A stretch of 64,000 bases of DNA from a bacterium (GTDB lineage Bacteria; Pseudomonadota; Alphaproteobacteria; Caulobacterales; Caulobacteraceae). The translations under genes and the position numbers were made by a program. Below the pieces are notes generated by a model. That model did no database searches and had not been told where the DNA came from. It worked only from the letters and a program-made list of their open reading frames with translations. The stretch lies in assembly GCA_030824495.1 (NCBI GenBank), contig JAVBXP010000016.1, positions 1 to 64,000 of the forward strand, read 5' to 3'. Shown piece by piece: positions 52,625 through 62,379 of the stretch; the first letter of the stretch is position 1, and every line of letters begins with the position of its first letter.

Positions 52625-55600
52625 ATGATTTCAGGTCTCATGGCCCTATCCGTCCGGGCGCGCTGGGCGGTCATCTTCATCATCGCAATCCTGTCCGGGA
52701 TCGGCGTCTGGCAGCTCTCGAAGCTGCCGATCGACGCCGTGCCGGACATCACCAACAATCAGGTGCAAATCAACACCACCGATCCGGGCCTCTCGCCCAT
52801 CGAGATCGAGAAGCGCGTCACCTTCCCGGTCGAGACGGCGCTGGCCGGCATTCCTGGGCTGGAGTCGACGCGATCGGTGTCGCGGAACGGATTCTCCCAG
52901 GTCACGGCGGTCTTCAAGGAAGACGTCGATCTCTACTTCGCCCGTCAGCAGGTCAGCGAGCGGCTGGCCCAGGCGCGTGATGACCTGCCTGAGGGCGTGC
53001 AGCCGCAGATCGGTCCGGTCACGACCGGGCTGGGCGAAGTCTTCATGTACACCGTTGACTTCGCGAACCCAGGCGGGAAGGGCGCGGCCGTCAAGGACGG
53101 CCAGACCGGTTGGCAGTCGGACGGCAGCTTCCTGACGCCGGAGGGCGAGCGCCTCACCGACGACATCGCGCGCAGCGCATATCTACGGACGGTTCAAGAC
53201 TGGATCATCAGTCCGCAATTGCGGACCGTACCAGGCGTGGCCGGGATCGACTCGATCGGTGGTTTCCAGAAACACTATCTGGTTGAGCCAGATCCGGTGA
53301 AGCTCAGCGCCTACGGCGTGTCATTTTCCGAACTGGCCAAGGCGCTGGAAGCGGCCAACCTCTCGGTCGGCGCCAACTTCCTGGAACGGGGCGGGGAAGC
53401 CTACCTCGTCCGCGCCGACGCCCGCATCCGCTCGATTAATGAGATCGCCGACGCCGTGATCGCGACGCGGGGCGGGGTTGCTGTCCGGGTCAAGGACGTG
53501 GCCGCGGTCCGAATTGGCGGCGAACTTCGAACCGGCGCGGCCAGCATGAACGGCCACGAGGTGGTCGTCGGCACAGCCCTGATGCTGATCGGGGAGAACA
53601 GCCGCACCGTAGCCAAGGCGGTCGGCGAAAAGCTGGAGACTATCGAGAGGTCGCTTCCGGTCGGGGTGAAGGTCACGCCGGCCCTTGATCGTTCGAAACT
53701 GGTCAACGCCACCATCGCGACGGTGCAGCGAAACCTGTTCGAGGGCGCGCTGCTAGTGGCGATCGCGCTGTTCTTCCTGCTGGGGAATGTCCGCGCCGCG
53801 CTGATCGCCGTGCTGATCATCCCAATCTCGTTCTTGATGACCGGCATCGGGATGAACACCCTTGGGGTTTCCGGAAACCTGATGAGCCTCGGCGCTCTCG
53901 ACTTCGGCCTGATCGTCGATGGCGCGGTGATCATCATTGAGAACTGTTTGCGTCGGCTGGCCGAGCGACAGCATCGGGAGGGTCGGCTGCTCGATCTGCG
54001 CGAGCGGCTGGAAGAAACCCTGCTGGCCTCGCAGGAGATGATCCGGCCGACGGTCTACGGGCAGGCGATCATCTTCCTGGTCTTTGCGCCGCTGCTGACC
54101 TTCAGCGGGGTGGAGGGCAAGACCTTCGCGCCGATGGCCATCACCCTGATGCTGGCCCTGGCGGCGGCCTTCGTCCTGTCGCTGACCTTCGTGCCGGCCA
54201 TGGTCGCGCTGCTGATCAGGGGCAAGGTCGCGGAGAAGGAGGTCTGGGCGATCTCCAAGATCAAGCAGCACTACGAACCCGTTCTACGCCGCGCCGTTGC
54301 TAAGCCCGCGCCGTTTATCGGCGCGGCGGTCGGGATCTTCGTGCTGGCCGGGGTGACGTTCACCTTCCTCGGGCAGGAATTCATGCCGCAGCTTGATGAG
54401 AAGAACCTCGCCCTGGCCTCCCAACGGGTCCCGTCGACCTCCCTTGAGCAGTCGGTGCGTATGCAGCGGGGCGTCGAACAGGCGATCACCAGCCTGCCGG
54501 AGGTGGACTACATGTTCTCCAAGACCGGCACAGCTGAGGTCGCCACCGATCCCATGCCGCCCAACATCTCCGACGGCTTCGTGATGCTCAAGCCGCAGAA
54601 GGACTGGCCGGAAGGGGTAAACACCAAGGAGGACGTCATCGCCCGTGTCGAGGCCAAGGCCAATGCGCTGATCGGCCAGGGATATGAGCTCAGCCAGCCG
54701 ATCGAACTGCGGTTCAATGAGCTTATCGGCGGCGTTCGCGGCGACGTGGCGGTGAAGATCTACGGCGATGATCTCGACAAGATGAGCGCGGCGGGCGCCC
54801 GCATTGCCGCAGCGTTGCAATCGACCCCGGGCGCCGCCGACGTTCGTGTCGAACAGGTGACCGGCGCCCCGACCCTCGACGTCCAGTTCGACCGTGCGGC
54901 GATCGGGCGGTTCGGGTTGACGGTGGAGGAGGTGGCCGACACCGTTTCAGCCGCCATGGCGGGCCGCGAGGCGGGGCTGTTGTTCGAGGGTGATCGCCGT
55001 TTCGACGTCGTGGTCCGAGTTCCTCAGGCCAGCCGCAACGACTTGGACGCACTTGGCGCTCTTCCGGTCATGTTGCCGGCCGAGCCGGGACAGCTGCGCA
55101 GGTCCGTGCCGCTGAGTCAGCTCGCGCGGTTCACGCACGCCGAGGGGCTGAACCAGATCAGCCGAGAGGGCGGCAAGCGCCGCGTGGTCGTTCAGGCCAA
55201 TGTACGCGGCCGCGATGTGGGATCCTTCGTCACCGAGGCGCGCCCGAAGGTCGAGGCCGTAGCCCTACCGCCGGGCACGTGGATCGAGTGGGGCGGGCAG
55301 TTCCAGAACCTTCAGGCGGCTTCCCAGCGGCTGGCGATTGTCGTGCCGATCTGCTTCGCGGCGGTCTTCGCGCTGCTCTACCTAGCGCTTGGCGGCTTTG
55401 CGCCGGCGCTTGCGGTGTTCATCGCCGTGCCCTTGGGGCTCAGTGGCGGGGTGTTCGCCTTGGCCTTGTCGGGGATCAACTTCTCCGTCTCGGCCGCGGT
55501 TGGATTCATCGTCCTGGCGGGCGTCGCCGTCCTGAACGGCCTCGTCGTGATGAGCAGCATTCGCCAGCGCTTGGCTGACGGCATGGCGCTGGGTCAGGCG

Positions 55601-55855
55601 ATCATCGATGGGGCGATGGAAAAGGTGCGTCCTGTGGTGATGACCGGCCTCGTCCCGGCCATCGGCTTTATCCCGATGGCGGTGGCCAGCGGCACGGGCG
55701 CCGAGGTGCAGAAACCCCTGGCGATGGTGGTGATCGGCGGCCTGATCACCGCGACGGCCCTGACCTTGCTGGTGCTGCCGGCGATCACCCAGGTCGTGCT
55801 GGGCCTGGCTGGGCGGGGCGCGAAGGCCAAACCCCGGCTCGCGCCAGCCGAATGA
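52625..55855 (+). CDS. czcA: CzcA-type heavy-metal RND efflux pump
   Basis: CzcA is the proton-driven inner-membrane pump of the HME-RND family. The 1076-residue protein has two halves, each with a helix bundle and a large periplasmic loop. The helix-4 signature DFGLIVDGAVIIIEN is the CzcA (Co/Zn/Cd) form rather than the copper form. PxDAVPDITNNQVQ near the N terminus and AGVAVLNGLVVMSSI in the second half also match. It is the third gene of czcCBA, under probable metal control. Its stop overlaps a doubtful downstream frame. Confidence 0.96.
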   Translation: MISGLMALSVRARWAVIFIIAILSGIGVWQLSKLPIDAVPDITNNQVQINTTDPGLSPIEIEKRVTFPVETALAGIPGLESTRSVSRNGFSQVTAVFKEDVDLYFARQQVSERLAQARDDLPEGVQPQIGPVTTGLGEVFMYTVDFANPGGKGAAVKDGQTGWQSDGSFLTPEGERLTDDIARSAYLRTVQDWIISPQLRTVPGVAGIDSIGGFQKHYLVEPDPVKLSAYGVSFSELAKALEAANLSVGANFLERGGEAYLVRADARIRSINEIADAVIATRGGVAVRVKDVAAVRIGGELRTGAASMNGHEVVVGTALMLIGENSRTVAKAVGEKLETIERSLPVGVKVTPALDRSKLVNATIATVQRNLFEGALLVAIALFFLLGNVRAALIAVLIIPISFLMTGIGMNTLGVSGNLMSLGALDFGLIVDGAVIIIENCLRRLAERQHREGRLLDLRERLEETLLASQEMIRPTVYGQAIIFLVFAPLLTFSGVEGKTFAPMAITLMLALAAAFVLSLTFVPAMVALLIRGKVAEKEVWAISKIKQHYEPVLRRAVAKPAPFIGAAVGIFVLAGVTFTFLGQEFMPQLDEKNLALASQRVPSTSLEQSVRMQRGVEQAITSLPEVDYMFSKTGTAEVATDPMPPNISDGFVMLKPQKDWPEGVNTKEDVIARVEAKANALIGQGYELSQPIELRFNELIGGVRGDVAVKIYGDDLDKMSAAGARIAAALQSTPGAADVRVEQVTGAPTLDVQFDRAAIGRFGLTVEEVADTVSAAMAGREAGLLFEGDRRFDVVVRVPQASRNDLDALGALPVMLPAEPGQLRRSVPLSQLARFTHAEGLNQISREGGKRRVVVQANVRGRDVGSFVTEARPKVEAVALPPGTWIEWGGQFQNLQAASQRLAIVVPICFAAVFALLYLALGGFAPALAVFIAVPLGLSGGVFALALSGINFSVSAAVGFIVLAGVAVLNGLVVMSSIRQRLADGMALGQAIIDGAMEKVRPVVMTGLVPAIGFIPMAVASGTGAEVQKPLAMVVIGGLITATALTLLVLPAITQVVLGLAGRGAKAKPRLAPAE

Positions 55856-56279
55856 GGTGGTGGAGGCCTGGCCGCACGCGGCGCGTGAACGAGGCGGCTA
55901 AACGCGAAGGTCTAGGACGTGGCGCTCTTGCGGGCGTTCCGTCGCGTGGAGATCGTCGGACCAGCACGCAGTGCGGTAGTGGCGCCCGTGCGCCTCCACG
56001 CCACGCCGGATTGGCGGGCCGAGGGCGAGAAGGGCCGCAGCGGGCGCCTTCGAGGGGGCTTGGACGGGCGGTGGGAATTTCATGTCGTGGCCCAGTAGAG
56101 GCGCCGGTGGCCCCACGCCTTGCTGCGCGGGGCCGGTCGAGGAATGATCGGGCTTCGCCCAATCGACCCGGCGTCACGGGGGGTGCTGAGCCAGGTTCAG
56201 TCAGTGAATCGCGCCGCCAGGCTCGCGACGATCAGGCCTAACCCGCAGATCACCGGGTGATTTCCCCGAGTCGGCAGCT
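55856..56279. other. 424-bp stretch without a convincing gene
   Basis: Between czcA and the DUF1254 gene several frames stay open on both strands, the longest 129-130 codons, but all have Arg/Pro/Gly-rich compositions typical of noncoding GC-rich DNA and none shows a known motif. One frame overlaps the czcA stop by 4 nt (ATGA), which alone is not enough. A 28-codon minus-strand frame at 56197-56283 is listed separately. Confidence 0.5.
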
Positions 56280-56283
56280 TCAC
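56197..56283 (-). CDS. Possible 28-residue coupled membrane peptide
   Basis: A GTG at 56283 overlaps the stop of the DUF1254 gene by 4 nt (GTGA) and opens a 28-codon frame. The product begins MKLPTRGNHP and continues with one hydrophobic stretch (VICGLGLIVASLAA) before RFTD. Position and composition suggest a translationally coupled small membrane peptide, but the frame is too short for certainty. Confidence 0.25.
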   Translation of the reverse strand: MKLPTRGNHPVICGLGLIVASLAARFTD

Positions 56284-57599
56284 TTGGCGCTGGGTTCGAT
56301 GCGGCGAACCGGCGGGGGGCGCCATGCGCCCGTCAGGGCAGCGTCCTTCGGACCGTGCAAGCGAAGAATGAGGGCGAACTCCCCGAGCGGAGCAGGAAGC
56401 CAATTGGCCGCCAGTCCCGAGGAGGGAGGCGTATGTTGGATCCGCAGGGACAATTCGCCGTTGGGCTCTGGCTGGAGACGATCACGGTCGCCCAAGGCGT
56501 AGCGATGCAACAAAAGTTCCCCACGCGCCGGGCGGCGCTGAAGCGACATTGACCAAAAAGCGCTGACCGGTGGCGGGTCGCCAGGAGCGAAGCGGCACTC
56601 ATATCGCTCAGCGCCGTTGAAGGGGCGTCCGGTGTCATCCACCTCGCAGGCGAAGTGCAAAATGCTCTCAGCCTCCGCCGCGCCAAGTCCCGATAGGGCG
56701 GCGGCTGCGTATGCAAGATGATCATTGGGTGATGGCGAGTTGTAGAGCCGGCGCCACCCGATAACCGGCGCCGCCGGATTTGCGGCGTGTTTGATCTTTG
56801 CCAGGCCGTCGGCCAGTCCGCGGATGGTGGCTTGGTACTCCTTGCTGTCATGCGGCGGCGGCGCATAGGGCTTGCCGGGTGCGATATTGATCAGGGCGAG
56901 AGCCTCAAGATCGGCGGCGGTGCGCGCATGGGGATGGCGCGCCAGGAGGACCGCCAGCCGATGCAGGAATATCTCGGGGGGAAGATTGCCGATCGCCTCA
57001 ATGGAGGCTTTGGCAGGGGGTTCCAGAACCGGCGGCGCAACGGCCAATCCGTAGCTCGCCCCCTCGTAGGGCCTGATGCGCTGTGCGGCCAGGAGGTCTC
57101 TGGCCGCCTCCCGGTCCGCAATGCTGTCGGCGGTGAGCCGGGTCACCATCCATACCGCGTCGGTCGCCGCGCGGAGCACTGTCAGCCCCAGTTTGGGATC
57201 GGTTTGCCCACGGGGACCAGCGAGCACTAGGCTCATGCCTTCCGACGGGCTGGACCGTGGGGCGGGCACGGTTTCTCCCCAGGCGTCGATCAAGGTCAGA
57301 GTGAGATGGCGCCCTTCGACCGGCGGGATGGTGATGACCATCGGTCCGCTGGAAAGATCGATCCAGGCGCTCGACTGCACCATGCGAGGATCGCCGTCCC
57401 GCAGCCCGGGCGCTACGTCGGCGGCGTCGTCTGGCAGGTGCAGGACCTGGTTGGCGCCCACGGGATGGGCGCGCCGAACCAGATCGACGAGCACGAGGGG
57501 AAACCCGAACACGAACGCGTCGGCGGCGATCCTGCGGATCTCGTGCGGGGCGAGTGTATGGTCAAAGTCCGTCAAGACGGGAGCCTCCCGTTGACCCAC
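56280..57599 (-). CDS. DUF1254/DUF1214 domain protein
   Basis: This 439-residue protein has an N-terminal DUF1254 domain (AADAFVFGFPLVLVDLVRRA, VQSSAWIDLSSGPMVITIPP) and a C-terminal DUF1214 domain (YECRFAPGDPPPVSAFWSMSL, DRDRLQPEPNGELSLRIQ, given here as separate adjacent motifs). Proteins of this pair are common in soil proteobacteria but have no agreed function. There is no clear signal peptide, unlike many relatives. It is read leftward from 57599 (GTG) and is monocistronic apart from a possible tiny coupled frame. Confidence 0.85.
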   Translation of the reverse strand: MGQREAPVLTDFDHTLAPHEIRRIAADAFVFGFPLVLVDLVRRAHPVGANQVLHLPDDAADVAPGLRDGDPRMVQSSAWIDLSSGPMVITIPPVEGRHLTLTLIDAWGETVPAPRSSPSEGMSLVLAGPRGQTDPKLGLTVLRAATDAVWMVTRLTADSIADREAARDLLAAQRIRPYEGASYGLAVAPPVLEPPAKASIEAIGNLPPEIFLHRLAVLLARHPHARTAADLEALALINIAPGKPYAPPPHDSKEYQATIRGLADGLAKIKHAANPAAPVIGWRRLYNSPSPNDHLAYAAAALSGLGAAEAESILHFACEVDDTGRPFNGAERYECRFAPGDPPPVSAFWSMSLQRRPARGELLLHRYALGDRDRLQPEPNGELSLRIQHTPPSSGLAANWLPAPLGEFALILRLHGPKDAALTGAWRPPPVRRIEPSAK

Positions 57600-57704
57600 A
57601 CTTCCAGCGCCGGGACGGTCAAGCCATCCGGTTAAACCCCTGCCTCGCGTGCCGGGCGAGGGGAGATGGCCGTCAGGATACGGTCATATCGGGTGGTTTC
57701 GCGC

Positions 57705-58760
57705 CTAGCGCAGCGAGGCGTTGAGCCTGGCGAGCGCCGCGCTCCCGGGGGTGAGTTCACGCTCCGTGAGCGTGTTGAGCGGCGCCGAAACCGTATCGAG
57801 GTTCTCGTGCAGGTCGCGCGCTTCTGGGTCCAGGAACAGCAGGCCCGTGACGATTTCGCCCAACGCCTGGCGAGACTGGAGATAGGCGAGCGCGCCGATG
57901 CGGTCGGAGGGATCGTAGTGCGCGGCCAGCTTGTGCAGTTGCAGGACTGACCCGTCATGCTGAGTGACCGGGACGGTCTCGCCAGGCGCGTAGTCGACCG
58001 TGATGGCGTCGCGGTGAGGGATCAGGTCCATCCTGTTCACCGCCTCGTTGTGCTCGCGCACATAGTCGTAGGACTTGGTCGAACCGGGGTGGTTGTTGAA
58101 CTGCACGCACGGGCTGACGCAGTCGATGAAGGCCGCGCCGCGATGGCTGAGCGCGGCCTTGATCAGCGGCACGAGCTGGGCCTTGTCGCCGGAAAAGGAC
58201 CGAGCAACGAAGGTCGCGCCCATCTGCAGAGCAAGACTGACCAAATCGATCCCGGCGTCGTGGTTGACCACGCCCTTCTTGGACTTCGAGCCCTTGTCGG
58301 AAGTGGCTGAGAACTGGCCCTTGGTGAGCCCGTACACCCCGTTGTTCTCAACGATATAGAGCATGTTCACGCCGCGGCGGATTGAGTGCGCGAACTGGCC
58401 AAGACCGATAGAGGCCGAATCCCCGTCGCCGGAGACGCCGAGATAGATCAGGTCGCGATTGGCCAGATTGGCGCCGGTCAGCACCGATGGCATCCGGCCA
58501 TGGACCGTGTTGAATCCGTGGGAATTGCCAAGAAAATAGTCCGGGGTCTTCGACGAACAACCGATCCCCGACAGCTTGGCGATCCGGTGCGGTGGCAGGT
58601 CGAGCTCGTAGCAAGCCTGGATGATCGCCGCTGAAATCGAGTCGTGGCCACAGCCGGCGCAAAGGGTAGAGACCGAGCCCTCGTAGTCGCGGCGCGTATA
58701 GCCCAGCGCGTTCTCCGCCAGCTTCGGGTGATGCAGCTGAGGTTTGGTGATGTAGGTCAT
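57705..58760 (-). CDS. korB: 2-oxoacid:acceptor oxidoreductase, beta subunit
   Basis: This is the thiamine-diphosphate subunit of a 2-oxoacid:ferredoxin oxidoreductase, probably 2-oxoglutarate or pyruvate specific. The 351-residue protein has TLCAGCGHDSISAAI and GIGCSSKTPDYF (cysteines for a [4Fe-4S] cluster), the TPP/Mg motif GVSGDGDSASIGLGQFAH with IVENNGVYGLTKGQ, and CVQFNNHPGSTKSYD. It overlaps korA by 4 nt. It has no ferredoxin domain of its own. Confidence 0.93.
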   Translation of the reverse strand: MTYITKPQLHHPKLAENALGYTRRDYEGSVSTLCAGCGHDSISAAIIQACYELDLPPHRIAKLSGIGCSSKTPDYFLGNSHGFNTVHGRMPSVLTGANLANRDLIYLGVSGDGDSASIGLGQFAHSIRRGVNMLYIVENNGVYGLTKGQFSATSDKGSKSKKGVVNHDAGIDLVSLALQMGATFVARSFSGDKAQLVPLIKAALSHRGAAFIDCVSPCVQFNNHPGSTKSYDYVREHNEAVNRMDLIPHRDAITVDYAPGETVPVTQHDGSVLQLHKLAAHYDPSDRIGALAYLQSRQALGEIVTGLLFLDPEARDLHENLDTVSAPLNTLTERELTPGSAALARLNASLR

Positions 58761-60583
58761 TCGGCGGCCTCGGGAACCTGCCGGCGGTCAGTCATGAGGG
58801 CTTCGACTGCGCGGGAGATGAAGCGGGCGGTGATCGGGGTGCCGTCGTAGTGAAGCACAGCGGTCAGCCGCGACGGGTCGATGTCGCCCTCGTTGATCAG
58901 CAGAGTCCGAAGCTGGCCGTCGCGGTTTTGCTCGATGACGAAAATTCGCTCATGAGCCGCGACGAAGGCGAACACCTCGTCAGGGAAAGGGTAGGCCCGC
59001 ACTCGCAGGGCGTCGAGGTGCAGGCCGCGGTGCTCCAGATCGTCCAAGGCCTCGTGGACCGCCGGCGTACTGGACCCAAAGAAGATCACCCCGTCGCGGG
59101 TCGCGCGTTTGGCGTCGCGGCGAATGGGGGCCGGAACCAGCCCTCGCGCAGTATCGAACTTGCGTAGCAGGCGTTCCATATTCCCCACATAGACCGAGCC
59201 CTCTTCGCTATAGCGGGCGTAGGGGTTGCGAGAGGTGCCCCGGGTGAAATAGCCGCCCTTGGTCGGGTGGGTGCCCGGATAGGTGCGATAGGGAATGCCG
59301 TCGCCGTCGACCTCCAGGTAGCGGCCGAAATCGCGGCCGGCCTCCAGGTCTTCGTATGTCATGACCTTGCCCCGATCCAGCTGGCGGCTGTCGTCCCATT
59401 CGAAGGGCCTGGTCAGCCACTCGTTCATGCCGATATCCAGGTCAAGCATCACGAAGATCGTGGTCTGGAGCCGATCGGCCAGGTCGAAGGCCAAGCTTCC
59501 CATTTCAAAGCACTCGCCCGGATCGGCGGGCAGCAGCAGCGGATGCTTGGAATCTCCGTGACCCGAATAGGCGGCGGCCAGCAGATCGGCTTGCTGGGTT
59601 CGGGTCGGCATGCCGGTAGAGGGGCCGCCGCGTTGAACATCGAAGATCACTGCCGGAATCTCGGCGAAGTAGGAGAGGCCGATGAACTCGGTCATCAGCG
59701 AAATTCCGGGACCGGAGGTGGCCGTGAAGGCGCGTGCTCCGTTCCACCCGGCGCCGATAACGATGCCGATTGAGGCGATCTCGTCTTCGGCCTGGACGAT
59801 GGCGTAGCGAGCCTTGTCAGTCCCCGGCTCAATGCGCAGGTCTTCACAGTAGCCGGTGAAGGCTTCGGCCAACGAAGTCGAAGGCGTGATCGGATACCAG
59901 GCGCAGACCGTGGCGCCGCCATAGACCGCGCCTAACGCAGCGGCGGCGTTGCCTTCCACATAGATCCTGTCACCCACCTTGTCGGCCCGTTGAACGCGCA
60001 GGCGCAGAGGGTTGAGATGCTCTGCGACATAGTCACGGCCCATGTGCAGGGCCGCCACATTGGCCTTGATGAGGCGTTCCTTGCCCGCGAACTGTTCGCT
60101 CAGCAGGGTTTCGATGACGCCGATCTCGATATCGAGCAGGGCGGCCAGGGCGCCGACATAGATGATGTTCTTGAAGAGCTGACGCTCGCGCGGCAGTTGG
60201 TAGGCCGCGTTGCACATGGCGGTCAGCGGCACGCCGAGCACCGTGATGTCTTCGCGGAATTTCGACAGCGGCAGCGGCTTGGTCGAGTCGTAGAACAGAT
60301 ACCCGCCGGGCTCGATCTCGGCGATGTCTCGGTCCCAGGTCTGGGGGTTCATGGCGACCATCAGATCGACGCCGCCTCGGCGCCCCAGATGCCCGGCCTC
60401 GGTGATCCGAACCTCAAACCAGGTGGGCAGGCCCTGGATGTTGGAGGGGAAGATGTTGCGGGCCGCGACGGGCACACCCATGCGCAGGATCGCCTTGGCG
60501 AACATGCCGTTGGCGCTCGCCGACCCAGACCCGTTTACGTTCGCGAACTTGACGACAAAATCGTTGAGCGCCTCTAGCGGCAT
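58757..60583 (-). CDS. korA: 2-oxoacid:acceptor oxidoreductase, fused gamma-alpha subunit
   Basis: This 608-residue subunit joins an N-terminal gamma domain (about 1-200; VNGSGSASANGMFAKAILRMG, AGHLGRRGGVDLMVAMNPQ as separate motifs) to the alpha domain (GNAAAALGAVYGGATVCAWYP, ITPSTSLAEAF, TATSGPGISLMTEFIGL). The fusion order matches KorA of actinobacteria and proteobacteria. I chose the ATG at 60583, after a GGGGGGA ribosome-binding site; the frame is open further but overlaps the upstream flavoprotein gene, whose stop lies 10 nt inside korA. It overlaps korB by 4 nt. Confidence 0.94.
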   Translation of the reverse strand: MPLEALNDFVVKFANVNGSGSASANGMFAKAILRMGVPVAARNIFPSNIQGLPTWFEVRITEAGHLGRRGGVDLMVAMNPQTWDRDIAEIEPGGYLFYDSTKPLPLSKFREDITVLGVPLTAMCNAAYQLPRERQLFKNIIYVGALAALLDIEIGVIETLLSEQFAGKERLIKANVAALHMGRDYVAEHLNPLRLRVQRADKVGDRIYVEGNAAAALGAVYGGATVCAWYPITPSTSLAEAFTGYCEDLRIEPGTDKARYAIVQAEDEIASIGIVIGAGWNGARAFTATSGPGISLMTEFIGLSYFAEIPAVIFDVQRGGPSTGMPTRTQQADLLAAAYSGHGDSKHPLLLPADPGECFEMGSLAFDLADRLQTTIFVMLDLDIGMNEWLTRPFEWDDSRQLDRGKVMTYEDLEAGRDFGRYLEVDGDGIPYRTYPGTHPTKGGYFTRGTSRNPYARYSEEGSVYVGNMERLLRKFDTARGLVPAPIRRDAKRATRDGVIFFGSSTPAVHEALDDLEHRGLHLDALRVRAYPFPDEVFAFVAAHERIFVIEQNRDGQLRTLLINEGDIDPSRLTAVLHYDGTPITARFISRAVEALMTDRRQVPEAAE

Positions 60584-62355
60584 GATCCCCCCGCGTGGGT
60601 CATTTCCAACAGGAACTTCTGCATATCCCAGGCCCCGGTCGGGCAGCGTTCGGCGCAGAGTCCGCAATGCAGGCAGACATCTTCGTCCTTAACCATCACC
60701 CGGCCTGTCGGCAGGACGTCGGAGACGTAGAGCGCCTGTTCGACATTGGTCGCCGGCGCCTTCAGCCGGGCACGCAGATCATCCTCGTCGCCGTTCTCGG
60801 TGAATGTGATGCAGTCAGTCGGGCAGATGTCGACACAGGCGTCGCATTCGATGCAGGCGGGCTCGGCGAACACTGTCTGGACGTCGCAGTTGAGGCAGCG
60901 CTGGGTCTCGCGGTAGGCCATCTCTCGAGCGAAGCCGAGTTCGACCTCCAGCCGCACATCTTTCAGCGCATCGGCCTTGTCGCGCTGGGGCACCTTGTAG
61001 CGGCCGTCATTGGCCGGATCGTTGTCGTAGCTCCACTCGTGGATGCCCATCTTCTGGCTGATCAAGGTGGTCATCGGCGCGGGCCGAACGGCGACATCCT
61101 CGCCATTGCAATGCTTGTCGATCGAGATCGCCGCGTCGTGGCCGTGCGCCACGGCCCAGATGATGTTCTTCGGGCCAAACGCCGCGTCGCCGCCGAAAAA
61201 GACGCTTGGCGCGGTGGATTGGAAGGTGAGGGGGTTGATCTGCGGCATGCCCCACTCGTCGAACGCGATACCGATGTCCCGTTCGATCCACGGAAAGGCG
61301 TTCTCCTGGCCCACGGCGATCAGGACATCGTCGCATTCGAAGTGCTGGTCGGGCTCGCCCGCGTGGACGAGCTTGCGCCGGCCCTTATCGTCGTATTCCG
61401 GCCGAACCTTTTCGAATACGACGCCCGTCAGCTTGCCGTCCTGATGGGTGAATTCCTTAGGGACCAGGAAGTTGAGGATCGGGATGTCCTCGTGGATCGC
61501 GTCTTCCTTCTCCCAGGCCGAGGCCTTCATTTCCTCAAAGCCCGAGCGGACGATGACCTTGACGTCCTCGCCGCCCAGCCGGCGTGAGGTGCGGCAGCAA
61601 TCCATCGCGGTGTTGCCGCCGCCGAGCACGATGACCCGTTTGCCGATGCTGTTGACGTGTTCGAACGAGACGTTGGAAAGCCAATCGATGCCGATGTGGA
61701 TATTGGCGGCCGCTTCCTGGCGGCCGGGCAGATCGAGGTCGCGGCCGCGCGGCGCGCCCGAGCCCACAAACACCGCGTCATAGCCCTCGTCCATCAAGGC
61801 TTTCAGGCTGCCGACGCGCTCGCCAAGCCGGACTTCCATGCCCAGGCCGGTGATGTAGCCGACCTCCTCGTCGATGACTTCCTCGGGCAGTCGAAACCGC
61901 GGGATCTGGCTGCGGATCATCCCGCCGGCCTTGGTCTCACCGTCGAAGAGCGTGAGTTCGTATCCCAGCGGGGCCAGGTCGCGGGCCACGGTCAGGGAGG
62001 CGGGACCCGCGCCGACCAGGGCGATGCGCTTGCCGTTGGAAACCGCGACCGGGACAGGAAGGCGGTCGGCGATGTCCTCCTTGTTGTCGGCCGCGACGCG
62101 CTTCAGGCGGCAGATCGCCACTGGCTCGTCCTCGACCCGGCCCCGCCGACAGGCGGGCTCGCAAGGACGGTCGCAGGTCCGCCCGAGGATTCCCGGGAAG
62201 ACGTTCGACTTCCAATTGACCATGTAGGCGTCGGTGTATCGCCCTTCGGCGATCAGGCGGATGTATTCTGGAACCGGCGTGTGGGCCGGACAGGCCCACT
62301 GGCAATCGACAACTTTATGAAAGTAGTCAGGCCCCTCGGTACTGGTGCGCTGCAC
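60574..62355 (-). CDS. GltD-like FAD/Fe-S oxidoreductase with ferredoxin domain
   Basis: This 593-residue flavoprotein resembles glutamate synthase small subunits. An N-terminal Fe-S region (CQWACPAHTPVPEYI, then CDRPCEPACRRG) leads to an FAD fold (IALVGAGPASLTVARDLAPLG) and an NAD(P) fold (VIVLGGGNTAMDCCRTSRRLG). A C-terminal ferredoxin domain follows with two [4Fe-4S] motifs, CIECDACVDICPTDC and CLHCGLCAERCPTG. The GTG at 62355 follows AAGGAAG. It is the first gene of a set with korA and korB, so it probably moves electrons between the 2-oxoacid oxidoreductase and NAD(P). Confidence 0.9.
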   Translation of the reverse strand: MQRTSTEGPDYFHKVVDCQWACPAHTPVPEYIRLIAEGRYTDAYMVNWKSNVFPGILGRTCDRPCEPACRRGRVEDEPVAICRLKRVAADNKEDIADRLPVPVAVSNGKRIALVGAGPASLTVARDLAPLGYELTLFDGETKAGGMIRSQIPRFRLPEEVIDEEVGYITGLGMEVRLGERVGSLKALMDEGYDAVFVGSGAPRGRDLDLPGRQEAAANIHIGIDWLSNVSFEHVNSIGKRVIVLGGGNTAMDCCRTSRRLGGEDVKVIVRSGFEEMKASAWEKEDAIHEDIPILNFLVPKEFTHQDGKLTGVVFEKVRPEYDDKGRRKLVHAGEPDQHFECDDVLIAVGQENAFPWIERDIGIAFDEWGMPQINPLTFQSTAPSVFFGGDAAFGPKNIIWAVAHGHDAAISIDKHCNGEDVAVRPAPMTTLISQKMGIHEWSYDNDPANDGRYKVPQRDKADALKDVRLEVELGFAREMAYRETQRCLNCDVQTVFAEPACIECDACVDICPTDCITFTENGDEDDLRARLKAPATNVEQALYVSDVLPTGRVMVKDEDVCLHCGLCAERCPTGAWDMQKFLLEMTHAGGSCR

Positions 62356-62379
62356 AACGGCTTCCTTCCATAGACGCCT

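Noticed and set aside
55852..56241. 129-codon plus-strand frame overlapping the czcA stop
   Set aside because: Arg/Pro/Gly-rich composition with no motif, and competing frames of similar length on the other strand; the 4-nt overlap alone is not enough.
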